From SYOC01 sp964441775 (lineage in GTDB: Bacteria; Desulfobacterota; Binatia; Bin18), in assembly GCA_964441775.1 (NCBI GenBank), contig CAYTVL010000007.1, forward strand, positions 1-64,000: a stretch of 64,000 nucleotides of DNA, written 5' to 3'. This document shows positions 36,679-46,048 of this stretch, piece after piece. How positions within the stretch are numbered: position 1 is the stretch's first letter; each line of letters begins with the position of its first letter. A program made the translations under genes and the position numbers. The notes below the pieces were generated by a model. That model made no database searches. It had not been told where the DNA came from and worked only from the letters and a program-made list of their open reading frames with translations.

Positions 36679-38721
36679 ATGCAGCCAGGAATGATTGTCG
36701 CTTACCGAGAACGCGGACGCCTCGCCCTGGGAATTGTCGAGAGAGTCGCTTTCCCTCCAGCCAAAGCCCAAGTCGAGTTGATCGGAGAAGATGGGAAAAA
36801 ATCAGTGCTCGCTCCCGATCGGGTGCTGTTCGAGAGTCGCCACACCGCGGCGCTTTCCCTTCCTCCCGCAGACCTCAAAAAGCAACTCCAAGCCTTCCGC
36901 GACCAAATCAGCGCGACGGCCCAAGCGCTGGATTTGCGAGAGTTGTGGGAATTGGTGCGCGAAGAAACCGACGCCGATTTTTCCTGGGAAGAACTCGCCA
37001 GCTATTTGCTCTCCGCAAACGAGCCTGCATTCGCTAAGCTCGGTGTGCTCGATACGCTGCTCGGCCAAAACCTTTATTTCAAAGAGAAGAAAGCGGGCGT
37101 GTTCACCCCACGCGATGAAGACAGCATTACCGAGATGATTCGTCAGCAGCAACTCGAACAAGAGCGCATGCGGGCGCAGCAAGCGTTCTTCACCTGGGCG
37201 CGTGAGCGGCTGGCGACTCCCAAGGCAACGCTTTCGCTTCCTCCAGGAGCCGATCGCTACCTTGACTCAATCAAGGGGTTCGCCTTGAACGGCGATCAAT
37301 ACGAACGGAAAATTCAAGCGCAAAAACTCATCGACGAGATCGGCTTCCGCGGCAAAGGACATCCCTGGGAGGTCGCATTTCAATTACTTGTTGGGCTCGG
37401 GATTTGGGAGCAGGATGAAGAATTGAGCATTCTGCGCTACCGCATTCCCACGCGTTTTTCTGCCGATGTGCTGGAAGCCGCCGCTGCCACACACAACTTC
37501 ACGCTTGACTGTCCGGGCTACAGTGACTTCACTTCGCTGTTCACGTTCACCATCGACGATGTTGACACGATGGAAGTCGACGACGCCCTCAGCGTCAGTA
37601 CGCATAATGGCGCCCTGCGCATCGGCATCCACATTACCGATGTCGGCTTCTTTGCCCAGCCGGACAGCTCGCTCGACAAGGCGGCGTTGGCCAGAGGCAC
37701 GACCGTCTACCTGCCGCGTGGAAAGTTACCGATGCTCCCGCCATCGCTTAGCGAAGACAAAGCCAGCCTCGTCGCTGGACAGGTGCGGCCTACGCTCAGT
37801 TTCTTCGCCACGATTGATGACGCCGGCAAAGTGGTCGAGGAGCAGATTCAACGCGGGTTCATCCAGGTAGACAAGCGCCTTTCATACACTGAGGCGGACG
37901 CGCTACTCCGCAGTGAAGAAAACAACGAGTTGACGTTCACTCTCCGTTATTTGCACCAAGTGGCGCAAGCGCGCAAAGCGGCCCGCATTGCCCACGGGGC
38001 CATCGTCATCGAAGGAGACGAAGTCAAGGTCAAGGTCAACGACGGCGAGATCAGCGCCACAGTCTTGCCGAGTGACTCTCTGTCGCGCACGCTGGTTGGC
38101 GAGTGCATGATTGTGGCGAACGAAATGGCGGCGCGCTATTGTCGCACCCATCAACTGCCGGCATTGTACATGGCCCAGCCTCCACCTGACGAGTCAGTGC
38201 CCTCCGTCTCGTCCCTGCCGACTCGGCGCGTTTACGTCCACACCGCACGACGGCTGATGAAGCCCTCGCAAATCGGCACCACGCCAGCGCCGCACGCGGC
38301 GCTGGGCCTCGAAGTATACACCCAGGTCACGTCACCATTGCGACGGTATCAGGATCTGCAGATGCACCACCAAATCAAGCACCACTTGGAGCATGGTGCG
38401 GCGTTGTTCAACGGCGAACGACTGCAGATCATCGCCGCCAGCGCCCAGGAATCTTCGTCCGCGGCAAAGAGGTGCGAGCGGGAAAGCTCGCGCTATTGGC
38501 TGTTGCGACTGCTGGAGGCCCGCAAAGGTCAGACAGTCAGCGGACAAGTGGTGCGGGAATACAACGGACGCTCCTTTGTTGAACTTGACGACACGTTACT
38601 AGTGGTCCCAGTCACCACGACCCCGCCGCTTCCGCTCGGCGCCTCCGTCGAGGTGGTGATCAATCACGTGGACGCGCGGCGGGATATGTTGGGAGTGCGA
38701 CTGGCGGATGGGACGCAGTAA
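36679..38721 (+). CDS. RNB-domain exoribonuclease (RNase II/R family)
   Basis: A 680-residue 3'-5' exoribonuclease. The RNB catalytic centre is FTIDDVDTMEVDDALSVS, with the conserved Asp cluster, followed by IGIHITDVGFF, GTTVYLPRGKLPMLPPSLSE and the YTQVTSPLRRYQDLQMHHQI block. A C-terminal S1 domain ends the protein. The N-terminal portion is divergent from E. coli RNase II/R, so I do not assign rnb or rnr. AAGGAAGG lies upstream. Confidence 0.92.
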   Translation: MQPGMIVAYRERGRLALGIVERVAFPPAKAQVELIGEDGKKSVLAPDRVLFESRHTAALSLPPADLKKQLQAFRDQISATAQALDLRELWELVREETDADFSWEELASYLLSANEPAFAKLGVLDTLLGQNLYFKEKKAGVFTPRDEDSITEMIRQQQLEQERMRAQQAFFTWARERLATPKATLSLPPGADRYLDSIKGFALNGDQYERKIQAQKLIDEIGFRGKGHPWEVAFQLLVGLGIWEQDEELSILRYRIPTRFSADVLEAAAATHNFTLDCPGYSDFTSLFTFTIDDVDTMEVDDALSVSTHNGALRIGIHITDVGFFAQPDSSLDKAALARGTTVYLPRGKLPMLPPSLSEDKASLVAGQVRPTLSFFATIDDAGKVVEEQIQRGFIQVDKRLSYTEADALLRSEENNELTFTLRYLHQVAQARKAARIAHGAIVIEGDEVKVKVNDGEISATVLPSDSLSRTLVGECMIVANEMAARYCRTHQLPALYMAQPPPDESVPSVSSLPTRRVYVHTARRLMKPSQIGTTPAPHAALGLEVYTQVTSPLRRYQDLQMHHQIKHHLEHGAALFNGERLQIIAASAQESSSAAKRCERESSRYWLLRLLEARKGQTVSGQVVREYNGRSFVELDDTLLVVPVTTTPPLPLGASVEVVINHVDARRDMLGVRLADGTQ

Positions 38722-38774
38722 CGGAGAAATACCTCTTCTTGCGCGGTCCAATCTTCTGACGGAGGGGGAATTGC

Positions 38775-38930
38775 ATGACCTGTCCACAGTGTCAAGCCGA
38801 GAATAAACCCAACCGGAAGTTCTGCGCGACATGCGGGAGCCCACTCCCACGCGCCTGCGAACAGTGCGGATTCACCAACGATCCCGAGGATCGGTTCTGC
38901 GGGGGGTGCGGCGCTCCCTTAGTTCAACGT
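38775..38930 (+). pseudogene. Double zinc-ribbon N-terminal module of paralogue B, out of frame with the rest
   Basis: Begins MTCPQCQAENKPNRKFC and shows two zinc ribbons, CPQC...CATC and CEQC...CGGC, as is common at the N-terminus of cyclase-AAA-TPR proteins. Its frame stays open into 39167 but encodes nonsense after the 7-nt repeats. The cyclase lies in the frame displaced by two. One extra heptamer in 38925-38990 would join them. Confidence 0.8.
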
Positions 38931-41900
38931 TCCAGGTTCCACGATCCCAACCTCCAACCCCCCGATCCCAAACACCTAACATTCCGCCCCCAAGCAGTTA
39001 CACGCCCACGCATTTGGCCGAACGCATTCGCGCAGTCACTGTCACAAACGGTGAACGGAAGACGATCACCGCCTTGTTTGCCGATCTCAAAGGGTCCACT
39101 GCGCTCATTGAGGGACTCGATCCCGAAGAAGCCCAAGCCATTCTTGATCCCGCCTTGCAACTCATGATGGATGCGGTACATGGCTACGAGGGCTATGTCG
39201 CCCAAGCGCTGGGCGATGGCATCTTTGCCTTGTTCGGCGCGCCGCTCGCTCACGAAGATCATCCGCAGCGCGCCCTCTATGCGGCCTTGCGCATACAAGA
39301 AGAGATGCGCCGGTATGCGGACGCTTTGCGGCAGCAAGGCTATCCACCACTGTTGATGCGTGTGGGACTCAACACCGGGGAAGTCGTACTGCGCTCCATC
39401 CGCAAGGAGGACTTACATGCGGACTACGTGCCGGTGGGGCATTCAACGAATCTGGCCGCCCGCATGGAACAGTTGGCCACGCCTGGCGCGATTGTGGTCT
39501 CGGCGCATACACACAAACTGACCGAGGGCTACTTCACCTTCAAAGACCTGGGACCCACACCAATCAAGGGAGTAGCAGAAGCGCTCAACATCTATGAAGT
39601 GCAGGGGGTAGGACTATTACGCACGCGGCTGCAAGTCGCAGTGCGACGCGGACTCACTCAGTTTGTGGGGCGGCAGAGCGAGATGGAGCAGCTCCAGCGA
39701 GCACTGGAGCACGCCAAAGCAGGGCACGGCCAGATTGTGGGAACGATAGGCGAGCCGGGGCTCGGCAAGTCACGGCTGTTTTATGAGTTCAAGCTGCTCT
39801 CGCTGAGCGGTTGTCTGGTGCTCGAAGCCTACTCGGTCTCGCATGGCAAAGCCACAGCGTACTTGCCGGTGATCGAGCTGCTCAAGAGCTACTTTGACAT
39901 TCAATCTCAGGACGATGCTCGCAAGCGACGTGAGAAAGTCACCGGAAAGGTGCTGACGCTGGATCGCAGTCTAGAGGACACGCTGCCCTACCTGTTTGCC
40001 TTGCTCGGCGAAGAGCAGCCCTCGCCGTTGCAGCAAATGGACGCGCAGATTCGCCGCAGGCGTACGTTTGATGCGCTCAAGAAGTTATTCTTGCGTGAAA
40101 GTCTCAATCAACCAGTGGTGCTGATCTTTGAAGACTTGCACTGGATTGACAACGAGACACAGGGTTTTCTGGACGTGCTCACTGAGAGTGTGGCCAGCGC
40201 GAAAATTCTCTTGCTCACGAACTACCGCCCCGAGTACCGGCATGAGTGGGGGCAGAAGACGCACTACACGCAGTTACGGTTAGCACCGTTGGGACAAGCG
40301 GAGGCGGAGGAATTTCTCGACGCGCTGCTGGGCATGTCTTCGGTAGGGGCCGACCGCCGTATCGACCCGCAGCATGCCTCGCCCCTACAATCCCTCAAAC
40401 AACTGATCCTCGACAAGACCCAGGGCACGCCGTTCTTTATGGAAGAGATCGTGCAGGAGTTGTTTGAGCAACGAATATTAGTCCGGACCGAGGTAGGGGC
40501 GGTCCGCTGTGACCGCCCGTCCGCAGAGACGTTGCAGATTCCGCCCACCGTCCAAGGCATCCTCGCCGCCCGCATCGACCGCCTCACGCCCGAGGAGAAA
40601 CCCTTGCTGCAGCAGCTCGCGGTTATTGGGCGAGAGTTTCCGTTGAGTCTGGCTAAACAAGTCGTGAGGCTGTCCGAGGAGGAACTTTATCGTCTCCTCT
40701 CTGCCCTCCAGCGCAAAGAGTTTCTCTACGAGCAGCCCGCCTTTCCCGAAGTAGAGTATCTCTTCAAGCATGCCCTGACCCAAGATGTGGCCTATAACTC
40801 GCTGTTGATCGAACGCCGTAAAGTGTTGCATGAGCAGACGGGGCAAGCCATTGAGCAGCTCTATCACGATCGGCTAGAGGAACACTACGATGAGCTGGCG
40901 CATCACTATCAGCGAAGCAGGAATACCGAGAAGGCGATTGAGTATCTACAGAAGGCTGGTCAACAGGCCGTGCAGCGATCTGCTAATGTAGACGCGATCA
41001 ACCATTTCACCAGGGCTTTGGCATTGCTTGGGACTCTCCCAGACACTCCTGAACGTGCCCGGCAAGAACTCACGCTGCAACTTACGCTCAGCGTGCCGCT
41101 GGGCATGATGAAAGGCTTTACAGCACCAGAAATTGAGCAGGCCTACACCCGAGCACGAGTGCTATGTCAGCAGATAGGGGAGACTGCTAAGCTCTTTCCT
41201 GCACTGCGGGGTTTGCAGGAGTTCTATGTCGTGCGGAGACAGTTGCCTATGGCCCGGGAGTTAGGAGAGCAACTCCTTAGCCTCGCCCAAGGGGCGCGCG
41301 ACTCCGCGCTCCTGCTGGTATCGCACTTAACGATGGGATTGACTTTGGACGAGCTGGGAGAGTTCCCTGGTGCTCGCGCACACTTCGAGCGAGCATGGGT
41401 TCTCTACAACCCACAACAGCACAGCTCTTTGGCCTTCCGCTCTAGCTGGCATGACCCCGGGGTAGCCTGTCTCTCTCGGATGGCCTGGGTGCTGTGGCAT
41501 CTAGGCTCCCCAGACCAAGCTCGGCAGAAAACCCACGAGGCGCTCGATTTGGCCCAGGAGCTCTCTCATCCTTCTACTCTAGCTATCACCCTGATCTTTA
41601 CGGCCCTCACGTATCAGTTCCAGCGGGAGGGGCAACGAGTCCAAACACAAGCGGATGCTGCAATTGCCCTTGCTACCGCGCAGGGGTTTCCGCTTCCGTT
41701 AGCGTTAGGTACTTTCTTACGAGGCTGGGCGTTGACTATGTACGGCCAAGGAGAAGAAGGCATTGCGCAGATGCACCAGGGGCTCGCCGCCTGCCGGGAC
41801 ATGGGGGCAGAAGCAGGACCGTTTCTGCTTGCTATGCTGGCCGAGGCGTTGGCGGAAATAGGGAAAGTCGAGGAAGGGTTAAGAATGCTGGCCGAGGCGT

Positions 41901-42001
41901 TGGCTGCCGTAGACAGCACAGGGGAGCGTATGCATGAGGCGGAACTGTATCGTCTGAAGGGCGAACTCCTACTGGCGCAGGCGAACCTATTAAGAAATTA
42001 A
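38831..42001 (+). CDS. Class III cyclase-AAA ATPase-TPR signalling protein, paralogue B
   Basis: A 1056-codon frame. Meaningful sequence starts after the repeat linker at SSYTPTHLAERIRAVTV. Then come the cyclase (TALFADLKGSTALIEGLDPEE, ALGDGIFALFGAP, STNLAARME), the ATPase (GTIGEPGLGKSRLFYEF, LIFEDLHWIDNET) and TPR repeats ending YRLKGELLLAQANLLRN. The cyclase substrate residues are Gln and His, as in paralogue A. Without the zinc ribbon, translation would have to start at an internal ATG such as 38831. It is about 80% like paralogue A by eye over the cyclase and ATPase. It converges on the MBL gene with 15 bp between. Confidence 0.85.
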   Translation: MREPTPTRLRTVRIHQRSRGSVLRGVRRSLSSTFQVPRSQPPTPRSQTPNIPPPSSYTPTHLAERIRAVTVTNGERKTITALFADLKGSTALIEGLDPEEAQAILDPALQLMMDAVHGYEGYVAQALGDGIFALFGAPLAHEDHPQRALYAALRIQEEMRRYADALRQQGYPPLLMRVGLNTGEVVLRSIRKEDLHADYVPVGHSTNLAARMEQLATPGAIVVSAHTHKLTEGYFTFKDLGPTPIKGVAEALNIYEVQGVGLLRTRLQVAVRRGLTQFVGRQSEMEQLQRALEHAKAGHGQIVGTIGEPGLGKSRLFYEFKLLSLSGCLVLEAYSVSHGKATAYLPVIELLKSYFDIQSQDDARKRREKVTGKVLTLDRSLEDTLPYLFALLGEEQPSPLQQMDAQIRRRRTFDALKKLFLRESLNQPVVLIFEDLHWIDNETQGFLDVLTESVASAKILLLTNYRPEYRHEWGQKTHYTQLRLAPLGQAEAEEFLDALLGMSSVGADRRIDPQHASPLQSLKQLILDKTQGTPFFMEEIVQELFEQRILVRTEVGAVRCDRPSAETLQIPPTVQGILAARIDRLTPEEKPLLQQLAVIGREFPLSLAKQVVRLSEEELYRLLSALQRKEFLYEQPAFPEVEYLFKHALTQDVAYNSLLIERRKVLHEQTGQAIEQLYHDRLEEHYDELAHHYQRSRNTEKAIEYLQKAGQQAVQRSANVDAINHFTRALALLGTLPDTPERARQELTLQLTLSVPLGMMKGFTAPEIEQAYTRARVLCQQIGETAKLFPALRGLQEFYVVRRQLPMARELGEQLLSLAQGARDSALLLVSHLTMGLTLDELGEFPGARAHFERAWVLYNPQQHSSLAFRSSWHDPGVACLSRMAWVLWHLGSPDQARQKTHEALDLAQELSHPSTLAITLIFTALTYQFQREGQRVQTQADAAIALATAQGFPLPLALGTFLRGWALTMYGQGEEGIAQMHQGLAACRDMGAEAGPFLLAMLAEALAEIGKVEEGLRMLAEALAAVDSTGERMHEAELYRLKGELLLAQANLLRN
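38925..38990 (+). repeat. 7-nt tandem repeat in the linker of paralogue B
   Basis: Degenerate heptamers CGTTCCA, GGTTCCA, CGATCCC, AACCTCC, AACCCCC, CGATCCC, AAACACC, then TAACATT, between the zinc ribbons and the cyclase. The array currently leaves the two halves out of frame. Confidence 0.78.
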
Positions 42002-42016
42002 ACGACCGGGCTCTGG

Positions 42017-42994
42017 TCAGATTGCGCTGGTCACATCCCCGACATCCACGGTGAGATAATCTCGGCAGCCGAAGACCGGAATCGGTTTCCCATGTGACGC
42101 CAGCCACGCTTTAGCTGTCTCCACAATCTCATCGACGAGGGCGTCGGAAGAGCCAGGATCATGGTGTGTCAAGCCGAGCGCCTTTGCTCCCACCGCATGC
42201 GCCACCCGCGCACAGTGGTCGGGAGTCCCGTGCCCCCAGCCTGCCGTGCGCTGTTCGTACAGTTCGCGCGTAAACTGCGAATCCATCACCAACAAGTCTG
42301 CCTCCCACAAATGCGCTGCAAAACGGGTGGGAAGGCCGTCCTGGTTCTCATGATCCGTCACAAAGATAAAAACTTTTCCACTCGGACGCTCCTCAAAGCG
42401 ATATGAGATCGTGCGCTCAGGATGATTGCTGCGTTGCATGCGAATCACCAGACACTCCACCGGATCACAATAACGCCCATGCTCGAACGGAATCTGCGCC
42501 CCCTCCCTCGTTAAACTTTCAAACGTGTCAAGACTCAGGATTGTCCGCCCTCCTTCCGGATGAATCACTAGCACGGAGCCAGAGGGTTGGGTGATATCGA
42601 CCCCACGAATATGGCTGCCGACTTCCGACAAGTCGATTGGGAAATAGGGTGGCTGCATCAATGTGTGGTACACGTCACGTGGCCCTACGCCTTGGTCGTG
42701 TGGTCCATACAAAGTGATGGGGACCTCTTTCAGATAAGGAAGAGCCGACAATGCAAAGCCCTGGGTGTGATCGTGATGGTAATGCGTTTGCAGCAGGGTG
42801 ACTTCCTTGCCCCCTTGTTGGAGAAAGTCACCTGCCAAGGGCACGATCCCCGTTCCAGCATCAATAATCAGCCATTCTCCCCGAGGCACGCACTCGGAGT
42901 CCACACGCAGGCAGGTAGTGTTTCCACCGTAGCGTCCCTTGCTAGGATGAGCGACAGGACAACTTCCACGCGTGCCATAAAAAGAGACTTTCAT
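42017..42994 (-). CDS. MBL-fold metallohydrolase
   Basis: A 325-residue metallo-beta-lactamase-fold hydrolase. It starts MKVSFYGTRGSCPVAHPSKG with the family motif YGGNTTCLRV, and has the metal-binding signature THYHHDHTQG (HxHxDH), a downstream FVTDHEN, and LTHHDPGSSDA near the end. It looks like the RNase Z/phosphodiesterase-type subgroup. Substrate unknown. Placement next to cyclase paralogue B could suggest cyclic-nucleotide hydrolysis, but that is speculation. Confidence 0.85.
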   Translation of the reverse strand: MKVSFYGTRGSCPVAHPSKGRYGGNTTCLRVDSECVPRGEWLIIDAGTGIVPLAGDFLQQGGKEVTLLQTHYHHDHTQGFALSALPYLKEVPITLYGPHDQGVGPRDVYHTLMQPPYFPIDLSEVGSHIRGVDITQPSGSVLVIHPEGGRTILSLDTFESLTREGAQIPFEHGRYCDPVECLVIRMQRSNHPERTISYRFEERPSGKVFIFVTDHENQDGLPTRFAAHLWEADLLVMDSQFTRELYEQRTAGWGHGTPDHCARVAHAVGAKALGLTHHDPGSSDALVDEIVETAKAWLASHGKPIPVFGCRDYLTVDVGDVTSAI

Positions 42995-43168
42995 GATAAA
43001 CTTCTTTCCCTCATCAACTCGCTGGCAAGCCCTCCGCGAGCCCTACATGCTCCCTCGGGGGCGGTTGTTCTCTTGGCAACTACTCAAGCATGTAGGATTT
43101 CATTATATAGCATGAGAAGAGAGAAGAGAAATTACTTTCGCAACAATTCGCAGCGGCGGCCTGCGTCC

Positions 43169-43981
43169 CTACCACATCACCGAGCCGCCATCGATGTTAA
43201 TCGACTGACCGGTAATGTACGAGGCGTCGGGCGTACACAGATAGGCAATGAACTTGCCGATCTCCTCATCCGAGCCAGGCCGTTTCAGCGGCACCATCTG
43301 ATTGATGACCGACTTCCACGTGTCCTCACGTCCGAGATCATCCATACGCGAGGTGTCGATGATGCCGGGGCAGACCGCATTCACACGAATGTTGTGCGGC
43401 GCCATTTCCATCGCCAACGCTTGTGTGAACCCTTGAATGCCGAAATTCGACGTGCAGTAAGCGACCGCGTTTTGCATGCCGCGTTTACCAGCAATCGACG
43501 AGATATTGATGACTGCTCCCCCCTGGCCTTGCTTGATGATGACTGGCAACACCGCTTTGCTCATCAGAAAACTACCAGTGAGTTTGATTTGCAGCACCTT
43601 GTGCCACAGCTCTTCGGACAACTCGAGCAGTGGCACCCGGTCCGGCCCCCGTGCAAAAGCAGAGTTGTTGATGAGAAAGTCGATGCGGCCGAACTCCTGG
43701 ACCGTTGCCGCCGCCGTCCGTTGCGCGTCGTCGCTGCTCATGACATCAGCCACCAGCAGCAAACAGCGACGACCCAGCTCACGCACTTGCTGAGCCGTGC
43801 TTTCGATGTCGCGCCAGCCGACGGCTTTTTCATCGGGGGGATAGTTCGCTGGGTCCCGACCAGTGCCAGTCACGACAATATCAGCGCCAAGTTCGGCGAG
43901 CGCTAAGGAGGCGGCCCGTCCAATACCGCGCAACCGCCCCGCGCCCGTCACGATCGCCACTTTTCCATCTAAAACGCCCAT
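43169..43981 (-). CDS. SDR-family oxidoreductase with altered catalytic Lys
   Basis: A 270-residue short-chain dehydrogenase/reductase. The NAD(P) motif is GAGRLRGIGRAA; the NNSA motif is INNSAFA; the Ser is in NISSIAG; C-terminal INIDGGSVMW. The catalytic YxxxK reads YCTSN: the codon is AAT, so Lys is replaced by Asn. The following region (IRVNAVCPGIIDTSRM) is normal. Start is preceded by GAGGTGA. Substrate unknown. The lost Lys may lower or change activity. Confidence 0.88.
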   Translation of the reverse strand: MGVLDGKVAIVTGAGRLRGIGRAASLALAELGADIVVTGTGRDPANYPPDEKAVGWRDIESTAQQVRELGRRCLLLVADVMSSDDAQRTAAATVQEFGRIDFLINNSAFARGPDRVPLLELSEELWHKVLQIKLTGSFLMSKAVLPVIIKQGQGGAVINISSIAGKRGMQNAVAYCTSNFGIQGFTQALAMEMAPHNIRVNAVCPGIIDTSRMDDLGREDTWKSVINQMVPLKRPGSDEEIGKFIAYLCTPDASYITGQSINIDGGSVMW

Positions 43982-44003
43982 GGGTCACCTCATTTTCGGG
44001 TTT

Positions 44004-44032
44004 CTGCCCTCCCCCTTCGAGAGGAGGGGGCA
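44004..44032. repeat. Short inverted repeat between SDR and dienelactone hydrolase genes
   Basis: CTGCCCTCCCCCTTCGAGAGGAGGGGGCA forms a GC-rich hairpin (CCCTCCCCCT against AGGAGGGGG) just before the SDR start on the minus strand. It could be an attenuating hairpin or a small dispersed repeat. No T-run was seen. Confidence 0.4.
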
Positions 44033-44041
44033 TTGGCGTCT

Positions 44042-44782
44042 TCATGCTCCCAGCTCTTCGGCAAATAACTTTTTGACTCTCGCCCAAGCGTCGTCCGCGG
44101 CATTTTTTTCAAACGTCCCACGTTGATCACAGAAGAACCCGTGATCGGCGCCAGGATAGACCACGACTTCATTCCGGATATTTTGCTTCTTCAGCTCCGC
44201 GCGAATCGCGTCGACTTCAGACATGGGAATGATTGGATCTTTTTCACCAAAGAGACAGAGGATTTTTCCTGTGATCTTACTGGTGCGACCAATAGTGGAC
44301 GCGGCGCCGCCGAGCCCCTGCTCTTTGGCGATGCCACCGCCATAGAAGCTCGCCGCCGCTTTGAGGTCTGTTTCACAGGTAGTGAGATACGTCACATGAC
44401 CGCCGATGCAAAACCCCATCGCGCCGATTTTATCGCCCTTCACAAAATTTTGCCGTTTCAAGAACGATTGCGCCGCCCGCGCGTCCGCCACCAGTTCATC
44501 TGCTTTCAAAGCGCCTAACAGTTTGATCCCTTCGGTGAACCCTGTCTGGTCATAGCCATAATCGACGCCTGGACCAGTCCGATGAAAAAAATCGGGGGCC
44601 AGAGCGACGTACCCTTCGCGCGCCACCCGCTCGGTGACGTCACGGATATGCGAGTTGACGCCGAAGATTTCCATGAACACCAACACGGCGGGGCGCGGCG
44701 CGCCGTCCGCTGGGCGCGCCAGGTATCCACCCATCGTCTGACCATCAACACTGATATGAACACGGTCCGTTTTGATTTCCAT
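44042..44782 (-). CDS. Dienelactone hydrolase family protein
   Basis: A 246-residue alpha/beta hydrolase. The nucleophile is Cys in GAMGFCIGGHV, with the triad Asp in LFGEKDPIIP and His in PGADHGFFCDQRG. MEIFGVNSHIRDVTERVAREGY holds the Glu that activates the Cys. Family members cleave dienelactone in chlorocatechol breakdown or have related roles; no other catabolic genes are adjacent. Start is preceded by AAGGAGG. Confidence 0.92.
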   Translation of the reverse strand: MEIKTDRVHISVDGQTMGGYLARPADGAPRPAVLVFMEIFGVNSHIRDVTERVAREGYVALAPDFFHRTGPGVDYGYDQTGFTEGIKLLGALKADELVADARAAQSFLKRQNFVKGDKIGAMGFCIGGHVTYLTTCETDLKAAASFYGGGIAKEQGLGGAASTIGRTSKITGKILCLFGEKDPIIPMSEVDAIRAELKKQNIRNEVVVYPGADHGFFCDQRGTFEKNAADDAWARVKKLFAEELGA

Positions 44783-44939
44783 GCGACATCCTCCTTGTCG
44801 TTTCGTAAGCCATGAAAAACTGCCGTCATCCCCGCGACCAAGTAGGCCCCCTTTTCACACACACTTTCGCACCCTGTCAAGACAGTGCCGCGTGTGGTAA
44901 GAGAAAGACAATTTGCATCTCAGTTCCAAGGAGGCGTGT

Positions 44940-45737
44940 ATGCCAAGTGTTAATCGTGGTGGTGTAAACATCTATTACGAGACGTATGGGAAGGGAGCCC
45001 CTATCGTTTTTCTCCACCCGTTCTCGACAAGCGGGTATATCTGGACCTTCCAGACGCTCTCTTTCGCTCGCACGAATCAGTGCGTCGTGATCGACGAACG
45101 CGGTCATGGCCGCTCGGATAAGCCCCAGAAAGGCTACGCCATGAAAGAGATGGCGGCGGATGTCGTTGCGGTGCTTGATACGTTAAAAATCAACAAAGCG
45201 GTCTTTGTCGGCAACTCTATCGGCGGCATGATCACCATGCAGCTTAACGTGGACGCGCCAGAGCGCGTCGCGGGTAACGTGATCGTCAGCAGCGGCACCA
45301 ATCTCGGCGCCGGCATGCCGCCCGAAGCCGCCCAAGCCTTTCAAAAGGACCTCGTTGGCGCGTTCAGCGGATTGATCGACGGCGCCATTTCGGCAAAAAC
45401 GAAACGCGAGCAACCGGCGGTGGTAGACCTGATCAAGTCGTTTTTTCTGGTCGATGACAACTTTCCTAAACATGTCTTTCTCGCCGCCATGCAAGACCCC
45501 AATGGCGTGTTCAACTGGAACATCTCCGACCGGCTGAAGGACATCAAAAAGCCAACGCTCGTGCTGGCGGGAGACGAGGACCAGGCCACGCCCGTCGCCG
45601 CGAACAAATTCCTCGCCGACAATATCCCCGGGGCGCAACTCAAGGTCATCAAAGAGGTCGGACATTTCTACGAAGTGGAACGTCCGGGCGATTTCAACAC
45701 TGACCTCCAGCAATTCTTGAAACAGGTTGCAGCCTAG
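44940..45737 (+). CDS. Alpha/beta hydrolase
   Basis: A 265-residue serine hydrolase. It begins MPSVNRGGVNIYYETYGKG, has the oxyanion region FLHPFSTSG, the Asp-rich VIDERGHGRSD, the nucleophile elbow GNSIGG, the acid LAGDEDQATPV and the His EVGHFYEVERPG. The ATG at 44940 follows AAGGAGG. It resembles haloperoxidase-, 3-oxoadipate enol-lactonase- and esterase-like hydrolases; substrate unknown. Divergent from the dienelactone hydrolase. Confidence 0.9.
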   Translation: MPSVNRGGVNIYYETYGKGAPIVFLHPFSTSGYIWTFQTLSFARTNQCVVIDERGHGRSDKPQKGYAMKEMAADVVAVLDTLKINKAVFVGNSIGGMITMQLNVDAPERVAGNVIVSSGTNLGAGMPPEAAQAFQKDLVGAFSGLIDGAISAKTKREQPAVVDLIKSFFLVDDNFPKHVFLAAMQDPNGVFNWNISDRLKDIKKPTLVLAGDEDQATPVAANKFLADNIPGAQLKVIKEVGHFYEVERPGDFNTDLQQFLKQVAA

Positions 45738-45781
45738 TAGTTCACTCCACTGATTTTGAGGGACTAGGGTTCGTCAGGCCC

Positions 45782-45807
45782 GCCCTTCGACAAGCTCAGG
45801 ATAAACT
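45782..45807. repeat. Dispersed repeat with CCCTTCGACAAGCTCAGG core
   Basis: A short sequence containing CCCTTCGACAAGCTCAGG, a repeat core I recall from intergenic regions of many bacterial genomes (my recollection, not searched here). It sits in the 311-bp gap 45738-46048, which holds no gene I can support. Confidence 0.5.
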
Positions 45808-45840
45808 CCGGTGGGAGTCCAGGTTTTCTTGCCTAGATTC

Positions 45841-45892
45841 TGGGTCTCATTGTGCGCCACTGTCGGCGTGTCCGACAGTGCAAGGGACCCAC
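45841..45892. repeat. Inverted repeat with perfect 9-bp stem
   Basis: CACTGTCGG and CCGACAGTG (45858-45880) enclose a 5-base loop, and the outer arms TGGGTCTC and GGGACCCA extend the pairing with a bulge. No T-run follows. It could be a processed REP-type element or a terminator for the alpha/beta hydrolase gene. Confidence 0.5.
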
Positions 45893-46048
45893 ACGATTAG
45901 CAAGCTGACCGTAGCGCGCCCAAATTCAAATCTTGGCGTGTTCCGCATATAGTAGCCCTCTCCCTTTCGTTCATTCACCCCGTCTTCTGGTCTTTCCTTA
46001 TTCTCTCGTTTATGGTCAGACAGACGCCACGTTGGCGGAGGAGCTGGC

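Noticed and set aside
42587..43906. Long plus-strand frame opposite the MBL and SDR genes
   Set aside because: It crosses two well-supported minus-strand genes and has no domain; it is an antisense frame.
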